DNA of 64,000 bases. It comes from Uloborus plumipes. Lineage: Eukaryota; Arthropoda; Arachnida; Araneae; Uloboridae. Made by a program: the position numbers and the translations under genes. Shown here piece after piece: positions 51,601 to 60,600 of the stretch. How positions within the stretch are numbered: position 1 is the first letter of the stretch; each line of letters begins with the position of its first letter. A model generated the notes under the pieces. That model saw nothing but the letters and a program-made list of their open reading frames with translations, made no database searches and was not told the DNA's origin. The stretch is taken from contig JAXGGA010001036.1 of assembly GCA_038373865.1 (NCBI GenBank), positions 62,001 to 126,000 of the forward strand, in the 5' to 3' direction.

Positions 51601-54600
51601 ATATAGTAAGAAGTGGAATAAAAGAAGAAACACACCAATAACAGCATTAGTTTTCGAGCTGTAAGCATATAATCATAGTACTGCTCTCTGGTACCAGGTA
51701 ACGAGAAGGTGGTGGGAGGTGGGGTGGGAGTGGGGGAGAAAGAGGGTTGGGGGGTGTCTGGGACATTTGGGGGCGTGTTCATATGTAGGGGTGGGGGAGG
51801 GGGGGAGAGAGGAGGAAGCGTGGTTGGGGGTGTAGCGTGGAGGGCGGCACGAGCTGAGCGTGAGAAAATTCAGCTGAGGATGGAACGAGGTCTGAACAGC
51901 CTTACGCGCGTTCGTAGTACGTTCTGAGGACTGGTATCTACGTGACTCTCTCAGTGCATTTACTCGCTACGAGAGCGTATAGGAACCACCAGGATATGCA
52001 TTGTGTCGTTCGTTGCTTGATGATCTATCTAGTGTTTTCAGCGAGGATAGACGGTGGGTACACGGGAAGAAGCACAGCAACCAATGAAGGGGTAGACGAG
52101 AGGTCGGGCACTTCGCGATGCTTATCTCTTCGTTCTGTCTTATCTACACCTTACTCATGTACTAAAACATCCGTCAAAAATTTTCAGCTTCCTTCCCCTA
52201 TAATTAGAGTTTCGAGCACGAATAAGCAGTATAATAAATCATCGCTTATGGAAAGTAGGTTGTATTTTGGCAAGTGCATACTCGCGGAGGGCAGAGGGCG
52301 AGGAGTGAGAAGTGAGGAAATTGTCGAAGGATGGGGGGAGGTAGGGGTTCTGTGGCGGGGTCAGGCATCTCTGACGTGATGACGTGTGTGTATTAGAGTG
52401 TACACTCGATGTACAAACATCCTGAGCAAAACTTCAGCTTTCCCCTAAATGTTAGTTGCGACAACGCCATCTTTTTTTACCTTGGCATTGGACCTGGGAC
52501 TATAAAAATTGTTGCTTCTGAACTATGTTGCTTGTTTGTTGTGAAAAAACCCCACAAACATCATTTGCAAAATGGAAGAAAATAGACGTGAACATTAAAA
52601 AAGAACAACGAAAATAAAAAAAAAATACATCAGTTAGCCAAGGTTGGACGTCGTCGTCTTCAGAAGATGAAACTGAAAAAGATGAAGCATGTATTTTCTG
52701 CAACGCTCTGTATCTTGAATCGAAATCTGGAGAAGGAAGCTGGATACAATGCTCGAGCTGCCAGGGATAGGCCCACGAAGCTTATTCCAAAGCAGACGAA
52801 GAAGACGACACATTTTTATGCGATTTCTGTGTTATGTAATTTTCCAACTTTACAATTACGTAGCCTATTTTTGGTCTAAAAACTAAATCAAAAGTAAAAT
52901 CAGTACAAAATAATAACATACAATTCCCTATCCCGTTTTACCCACCCTTGGTCGGGTAAAACGGGATCGTATAAGACTTTTTGAAACCAGTATTTTTCAC
53001 ATAAATAATATCGAACAAATATGACAAAGGTATTTTTAGTAATGTAAAAGGTGTATACTTTTAAATGGCGTCTAACTTTGGAATGTACCTTGTATACAAT
53101 AAGAAATAAAGCGAGGAATAGGTTAGCTATCCCGTTTTGGGGTACTTTCCCCTATGTTACTTAAAGTATTTTATAAAATTTGGTAATTTCTGCAGTTTTT
53201 TTTCAAACAATAAATGTGTGTGATGTAAATTTTGATTTTGCTGTTAATAAACCGTTTCTAAAATGAAACACTAAGTTATCGCCCTTAAACCATGGCTAAG
53301 AATGTTGCATTCAAGCTGCTGTGTGTGTGGGGGGGGGATAGAAATAAAAACAAGTGTTCCGCCAAAACAGTGGACAGCAAAAAGGATTCCACTTGTAAAA
53401 AAGTTTAAGAAACGCTGCTCTATAATTTGGCTTTTTTAAAATAACTTTTGTGCAAAGACTACAAGTTGGTTATTTACTTGCTGCTGCTTGCTTGAACCTT
53501 TGTTTAAATCAAGTTGAGCAGCTTCATGCTTGCCGGTAAGCATCAAGTTGCTTTTTTTTTATCATCCCAAAATGTAGTAATTGCATTAGTTGTGGGCATT
53601 TTTTGACACATTTGTAGTGTGGTGGATTAGGGGAAGGCGCAGTGGATGTCTGTGCAACCATAAGCTCAAAAATTTTTGCATTGAAAAAGACTTTCCTTGT
53701 AATGCCGAACCACGTGTCTGCAGTATCTCTGCTAATTCGTGCCTCCTTAACGTTGTATTTTTCTCTACATCAATAGCACAAAGGTATTTGTAAACTTTAT
53801 ACCCCATTGGTTTTATTTTTAAAAATTCAACTTCTCACAAAATATGGACTTTTGTGATTGGTAAAAAAAAAGGTTTTGCTTTGAAAAAAAAAATTTTTAC
53901 CGCCGAAAATTAAAGATTACAGAAACCTTCCATTTCGATATCTTTCCTATTAGTCTGTGGAGTTAGCGACAAAAACAGCCGAAATATTTCACTTCCGGAT
54001 ACCAGTGTGAAATTTGGTACAGAGCTTATGTACATATACAAGAACAAAAAACCGCCGGGAGACACTTGATCAGGGGTCATGAACTCCCGTGATGACGTCA
54101 TCAAGATGGCCGCTTTTACAGGTAAATACGTTCGTTTAATTGCTTAAAACTCCATCATAGATTGAAATATTGCAAAACTCAAATGTATCATCTGAAAGCT
54201 CTTTGAATGAGCTATTTATAAAGATTTAATTTTTATTTCTGAGGTCAAGGTCCCACCTGTAATGACGTCATCAAAATAGCCGCTTTTACAGGTAAATACG
54301 TTTGTTTAACTCCCCCTAAAACTCCATCATAGATTTAAATATTTCAAAACTCAACTATATCATCTGAAAGCTCTTTAAAAGATCTATTTAGAAAGGTTTA
54401 ATGTTTCTTTCTGAGGTCAAGGGCCCACCTGTGATGACGTCATCAAATGGCCGCTCTTACAGGTAAATACGTTCGTTTAACTGCTTAAAACTCCAGCATA
54501 GATTGAAATATTGCAAAACTCAAATCTATCATCTGAAATCTCTTTAAAAGAGCTATTTAGAAAGATTTAATTTTTATTTCTAAGGTCAAGGGCCTACCCG

Positions 54601-57600
54601 TGATGACGTCATAAAGATGGTCGCTTTTACAGGTAAATACGTTCGTTTAATTGCTTAAAACTCCATCATAGATTTAAATATTTCAAAACTCAACTGTATC
54701 ATCTGAAAGCGCTTTAAAAGATATAATTAGAAAGATTTAATTTTTCTTTTTGAGGTCAAGAGCCCACCTGTGAGGACGTCATCAAAATGGCCGCTTTTAC
54801 AGGTAAATGCGCTCATGTAACTGTTTAAAACTCCATCATAGATTTAAATATTGCAAAACTGAAATCTATCATCCGAAAGCGCTTTAAAAGAGCTATTTTA
54901 TAGTGTTTGGTTTTATTTTCTAAGACAAATAGTTGAAAAGTTATAACAATTTTAAATCGAAAATGTATAACAAACGTATTTACCTGTAAAAGCGGCCATT
55001 TTGATGACGTCATCACAGGTGGGCCCTTGACCTTAGAAAGAAAAATTAAATCTTTCTAAATAGCTCTTTTAAAGAGTTTTCAGATGATATATTTGAGTTT
55101 TGCAATATTTGAACCTATGATGGAGTTTTAGGGGGAGTTAAACAAACGTATTTACCTGTAAAAGCGGCCATTTTGATGACGTGATTACAGGTGAGACCTT
55201 GACCTCAGAAAGAAAAATTAAATATTTCGAAATAGCTCTTTTAAAGAGCTTTCAGATGATATATTTGAGTTTTGCAATATTTGAATCTGTGATGGAGTTT
55301 TAAGCAGTTAAACGAACGTATTTATCTGTAAAAGCGGCTATTTTGATGACGTCATTACAGGTGGGACTTTGACCTCAGAAAGAAAAATTAAATTTTTCTA
55401 AATAGTTCTTTTAAAGAGCTTTCAGCTGATATGTTTGAGTTTTGCAATATATCAATCTATGATAGAGTTTTAAGCAGTTAAACGAACGTATTTACTTGTA
55501 AAAGCGGCCATTTTGATGACGTCATCACAGGTGGGCCCTTGACCTCAGTAAGAAAAATTAAATATTTTCTAAATAGATCTTTTAAAGCGCTTTCAGATGA
55601 TATAGTTGAGTTTTGAAATATTTGAATCTATGATGGAGTTTTAGGGGGAGTTAAACAAACGTATTTACCTGTAAAAGCGGCCATTTTGATGACGTCATCA
55701 CAGGTGGGCCCTTGACCTTAGAAAGAAAAATTAAATCTTTCTAAATAGCTCTTTTAAAGAGCTTTCAGATGATATATTTGAGTTTTGCAATATTTTAATC
55801 TATGATGGAGTTTTAAGCAGTTAAACGAACGTATTTACCTGTAAGAGCGGCCATTTTGATGACGTCATCACAGGTGGGCCCTTGACCTCATGAAGAAATA
55901 CTAAATCTTTCTAAATAGCTCTTTGAAAGAGCTTTCAGATGATATAGTTGAGTTTTGAAATATTTAAATCTATGATGGAGTTTTATGGGGAGTTAAACAA
56001 ACGTATTTACCTGTAAAAGCGGCCATTTTGATGACGTCATCACAGGTGGGCCCTTGACCTTAGACAGAAAAATTAAATCTTTCTAAATAGCTCTTTTAAA
56101 GAGCTTTCAGATGATATGTTTGAGTTTTGCACTATTTGAATCTATGATGGAGTTTTAGGGGAGTTAAACAAACGTATTTACCTGTAAAAGCGGCCATTTT
56201 GATGACGTCATCACAGGTGGGCCCTTGACCTTAGAAAGAAAAATTAAATCTTTTTAAATAGCTCTTTTAAAGAGCTTTCACATGATACATTTGAGTTTTG
56301 CAATATTTCAATCTATGATGGAGTTTTAAGCAGTTAAACGAACGTATTTACCTGTAAAAGCGGCCATTTTGATGACGTCATCACAGAATGACCTTGACCT
56401 CCGATCAAGTGTCTCCTGGCGTTTTTTTGTCCTCCTATGTGAATATAAGTCCCACATAAAATTTCAGACTGGTGTATTTTTGCACTAACTTCACGGAGTA
56501 TATACCGTTGGGGAAAATGCCGTTATTGCAATTTACGTATGGGGAATTCAGCGAAGGGGGAATGTCGAATCACATTTTTTCGACTGTTCTGTGAAGTTTT
56601 CTTTGTATATGTTTCGAGTAGGATCATTGTTTTCTCTTCGGCGGGTCGAAAAGCTACCGCATTTTCCCCAAAAGAAAATACGGCGTCTTAGCTAAAGTTA
56701 TTAACACACTTATTCTGGTACTCATCCGAGCGGTAAAAATGACAAAGTACTATAAAAACACTCATTAAATCTGCGGTAAATAAAAACCAGTTTATTTATA
56801 CTCTCAAGGTGCATGCTCCTTCGTTCTAACTGATTGGTTAGCTGTTTTAGTTGACGCTTGTGGGTGAAACACGCGATACAGCATCTTCCCCAATACGGCG
56901 GGTACCCCCAATCTAACCTATATAATTTTATGCAAATAAATGAATGATAAATACAATCTATGCTATTCAAAAGTGATTGATGAATAACTACATGGTGTTT
57001 CACTGGAATACAAAAATTTCGCTTCTATTGTGTCGTTACGGCACAATATTTTTTCAATGATAAAATATTTTGTTCATATGCCACCAGCAAAATGAAAAAT
57101 ATTTATTTTATATGATTGACTTAATCTGCAAAACGTCCTTGGTAAATCTTAAGAAAATGTTAGTTTGTATAAAAAGTGAAAGAGGTCAAAACAAAAGGCA
57201 GGGCATGACTGAGGTAGAGTAAACATTTGAAAGTAAATTTACTCTATTTAATCAAGTTAATCTAGAAAAAAGCTTCCTGGAAATGAAAAAACTTTTCCCA
57301 ATTGTAAAGCAGTATCAAGAGAAAGATTACTTTAAACAATGGAAACACGTGCACAGGAAGTAAAGGGCATTAAGAACTTAAAGAAATGTAGTGCGATGGA
57401 TGCCATTTAGATAGAGATAACTTGTTCGTTGTTTGTAAAAATTGACAAAAGACGTTTCATCACTTTAAAACAAGTATTTTATTTATGTATAATTTTACCA
57501 GGAAAAGAACTTCCATGCAAAGTTTTCTCTCAGAGAAACTCAATTTTTATTTCCTAATATTTAGGTTCTAGTTGTAATTTATTTTACAACTAGCTGCGTA

Positions 57601-60600
57601 GCCCGGCGTTGCACGGGTTGTAATGTAGTGAAGGCAGTTTGAGAAAACTACTCGCCACCAAGGCGGCTCGCCTTTAAAGAAATGAGGAAAGTTTAAACAG
57701 TTTACTCGCCGTCAAGGCGGCTCGCCTTTACAGTAGCGAGGAAAGTTTCAATTCACTACTCGCCGCCAAGGCGGCTCGCCTTTAAAGTACCAATGAAAAG
57801 TTTAATAAACTACTCCCCGCTAAAGCGGCTCGCTAAAAAGCTTTCATGCATCAAAGAATCAATCGAATTATTTGCACATGCTTCCTCAAAAATAAAGACG
57901 ATGTCAAGTAGCGCATACTTAGCACTCTCCCTAAATTACAAATAAAATTCCTTTCCAAAAACAATTATTTCCAAACCGCTTTCTTCCGGTAAAATTAATT
58001 GCAAAATTCTAAACGAAAAAGTTCTTTTAATATTTGGATCGAAGCCAGAAAAAGTCCCTTCTAAAAACAGCAATTGCAATTTTATTTAAAAACACATTTT
58101 CAAAATGGTACCTGAGAAAAAATATGTCATTAATAATTAGAATAAAAACAATTGTTAGAACTTTGTTATAACACGTATTCAAAATGACAATGAAGAAAAT
58201 AACACTCTTTCATTTTAAAAAGTTCAACTTAATTAACGTTTTAATTCAAAATCGCAACGGAAAGAAATAAATATCTTGGAATTTTAAATAGTTCAATAAT
58301 TTAATGACCGTTTTAATTCAAAATGGCAACGGTAAGAAAAAATGTCTTGGAAGTTTAATCATTAATTAGGCTTAATCGCTTTAAATTTGACTACTTATGG
58401 ATCGCAGCCAGAAAAAGTCCCTTCTAAAAACAGCAATTGCAATTTTATTTAAAAACACATTTTCAAAATGGTACCTGAGAAAAAATATGTCATTAATAAT
58501 TAGAATAAAAACAATTGTTAGAACTTTGTTATAACACGTATTTAAAATGACAATGGAAAAAAATAACACTCTTTCATTTTAAAAAGTTCAATTTAATTAA
58601 CGTTTTAATTTAGGGCCGAATTTAAGTGAAACACCGTTGCAGTCGCTTCGAGGCGATCGCATATTGCAACCGCTACTGTAAGTCGAATTCAAGTGAATTC
58701 GTTTCACTTGAATTCAAATTTTGGAATTTGCGATTGCATTGGTGAGTTGCGATCGTCCGTGTTTCTCTTGAATTCCTGCCTTAAAATCGCAACGGAAAGA
58801 AATAAATATCTTGGAATTTTAAATAGTTCAATAATTTAATTAACGTTTTAATTCAAAATGGCAACGGTAAGAAAAAATGTCTTGGAAGTTTAATCATTTA
58901 TTAGGCTTAATCGCTTTAAACTTGACTACTTATTAATTGATATCTTCGCTAATAAAAATCGTATAATTATATAGATTGAAACTAATGGAGCCTGAAAAAT
59001 TACCTATCTATCGGTACCTGGTTCGACTTTCAGTTCATTGGCGTTCAGGAGAAAGAAGCGTGACATAGAAAGAAAGATAGTTAGAAAGAAAGATAGTTAG
59101 AAAGATACTCAGTTTTTAATAAGTAGATTCTATTTAATCAGCAGATCGATTTCAGTGTTGGACTTGATTGAAAATAAGATTTAAATTTTTAATTGATTGA
59201 ATTTTTAATATCTAAAATTTAAATCATAAATTACTTTGATCTGGATCAAATTCAATTGCAGAAAATGGTTAAAGTTAATTGTTTCAAACCAAAAGTGGAA
59301 AGTAGATTTTCAGTCAACTTATGTTGCCGACCTCTGGCATAGGTGAACACAGAAATTAAGTTCTAAGTTGTCACAGTAGTGCTAAAAAAGTGTGAACGTC
59401 TCTAAAATTCGACGCTTAAGATAGCGTCGAACTCTAGCTATGACCCTGTAATGCCAAGAGTTTGAAATACAATCGTTTAAGGTCAAATCATTCTTCTTCG
59501 TTTTGTTTCAATTACAACTTGCTGCCACGTTTTGTATGCTGATGTAGCATGAAATCGTTGATAAATCCGAAGAAAGTAAAACGTAGCTTAATCCTTAAAT
59601 GCAAATTTAAGTCGGAGACAGCAGCCGTAAGCGCAAGATCACTGCTTGGATATTCTTCTACTGATGGCGAGATAAGTTTGGTTGTAACCTTGACAGTTGA
59701 AATAGATTCCTGAAGGCTGAACATTGAGAAATGCTCTTTGAGAAAGACGAGGTAACAGCTTACAAAGTACTGAATGTCATGACATAAGATCTGACACACA
59801 CTTTTATAATTTTGTTTTTCAAATTGATTTTTATTGCCTGCACAAAAAATCACAATGAGTCAACAGTTTGACAGTCTATAAATTTCACGCAATTTTTTTT
59901 TTCGCATTTGGTTACGCAAAACGAAATTTTTGAAGATAGATAAACGATAGAAAAAAAAGAAGAAAAAATGAAACCCAGTCTGTTTTTGTATTGCTGCAAT
60001 CAGTATTTAAAGCAGGGCTGCGGAGTCGGAGGAAAAATGGTCAACTCCGATTCCTGCTTTTTTTTTTTTTCAAATTAATTTTTTTACCTTTATTTTCAGA
60101 CGGAAAAACTTTAAACAGAGGTTGAAATATTAAGTCCAATAAAAATGTTTCATTTTTATTCGGGGGCATAGTCAGGACTCACGTTTCGGGGGGGGGGGGG
60201 GGGGCCAGCAGATGCACCTCAAATGGAGGCTACGGGAGGTCATTGGGACCTATGAAAAATTTCTAATTCTCCCAAGAATTTTTGGAGGTTATTTCACAAC
60301 ATTTAGGTCACTGTGACCTCCCAAAAAGTCAATTATTCTCCTGCGTAAAAGAAAGGTACCGCTCTTGTTATTTGACTCCGTACAAAACTTATCATTTTCG
60401 TTTTAAATCGTCTGACTTTATTTTAACACATTGCATTTTTAATAAATATTTCTTATTCAGTTGTTTTTGAAGTTACACCTTACGTTTTTGTTTTATACGT
60501 GTATTCCACTTCAAGTGCAACGTAAATCCGATATTTGAAAACAGACCCGTCATTTCAAAGTTTTTCAAGAAGGGGGGGGGGATCAAAGTGTATACATTCA

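Larger units (their letters stand above)
48919..52463. mobile_element. 3.5-kb inserted element with TGTCGCAACTAA ends made of tandem units
   Basis: The left end TGTCGCAACTAATTTAGGGA (48919) and the right end, inverted, TTAGTTGCGACA (to 52463), match over about 65 bp with small gaps, including the words AAAGCTGAA, AGGATGTT and GTACATCGAGTG. The left side is a run of four 157-bp units; the right side has G-rich inverted relatives (about 51390-51480 and 51700-51850). It interrupts the pogo transposase between its linker and PHD finger, so it is younger than the pogo element. No clear target duplication found. Confidence 0.65.
47665..53152 (+). mobile_element. pogo/Tigger-type DNA transposon (5.5 kb with insertions), TA target duplication
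   Basis: The left end reads GGGGAAAGTTGCCCAAAACG and the right end is the inverted form, CCCGTTTTGGGGTACTTTCCCC, flanked by TA on both sides (47663-47664 and 53153-53154). The phrase GGGCAAAACGGGA or its reverse recurs at 47693, 48043, 48070, 48098, 52933 and 52956. Inside are remains of a pogo-type transposase C-terminus (48181-48890) and its PHD finger (52630-52839), both on the + strand and in the right order, separated by a 3.5-kb later insertion (48919-52463). The N-terminal DNA-binding and most of the DDE domain are missing. Not autonomous now. Confidence 0.8.
46358..53417. mobile_element. hAT-like outer element, filled by nested insertions
   Basis: CAGCGTTTCTTAAAC at 46358-46372 is matched perfectly in reverse at 53403-53417. 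The form CAGNG-TTCT-AAC is the usual hAT terminus. The left subterminal region has GTTCCGCGGAACCCCAGGG, and the right one contains a related GTGTTCCGCC. The 8 bp on each side (GCAGTTAA, CTCTATAA) do not match well, so the duplication has decayed or the ends come from two insertions. Most of its 7 kb is the younger pogo-like element at 47665-53152. Confidence 0.6.
57590..58990. repeat. Interspersed repeat starting ACTAGCTGCGTAGCCCGGCG, with four GC hairpins
   Basis: After a start of ACTAGCTGCGTAGCCCGGCG, four short units carry ACTCGCC-CC-AAGGCGGCTCG (about 57648, 57706, 57762, 57820), spaced 56-58 bp. The core GCCGCC-AA-GGCGGC is a palindrome in the least diverged unit. The far end is probably near 58970 (CGTATAATTATATAGAT). 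Similar starts occur in unclassified animal repeats, but I cannot name the family. No coding remnant. Confidence 0.55.

Noticed and set aside
57648..57840. CRISPR-like array of short repeats
   Set aside because: Eukaryotic context, only four diverged palindromic units, spacers are similar to each other, no cas genes.
59512..59853. 113-codon - strand frame
   Set aside because: No recognisable domain or splice context; could be a repeat remnant but nothing supports a gene.
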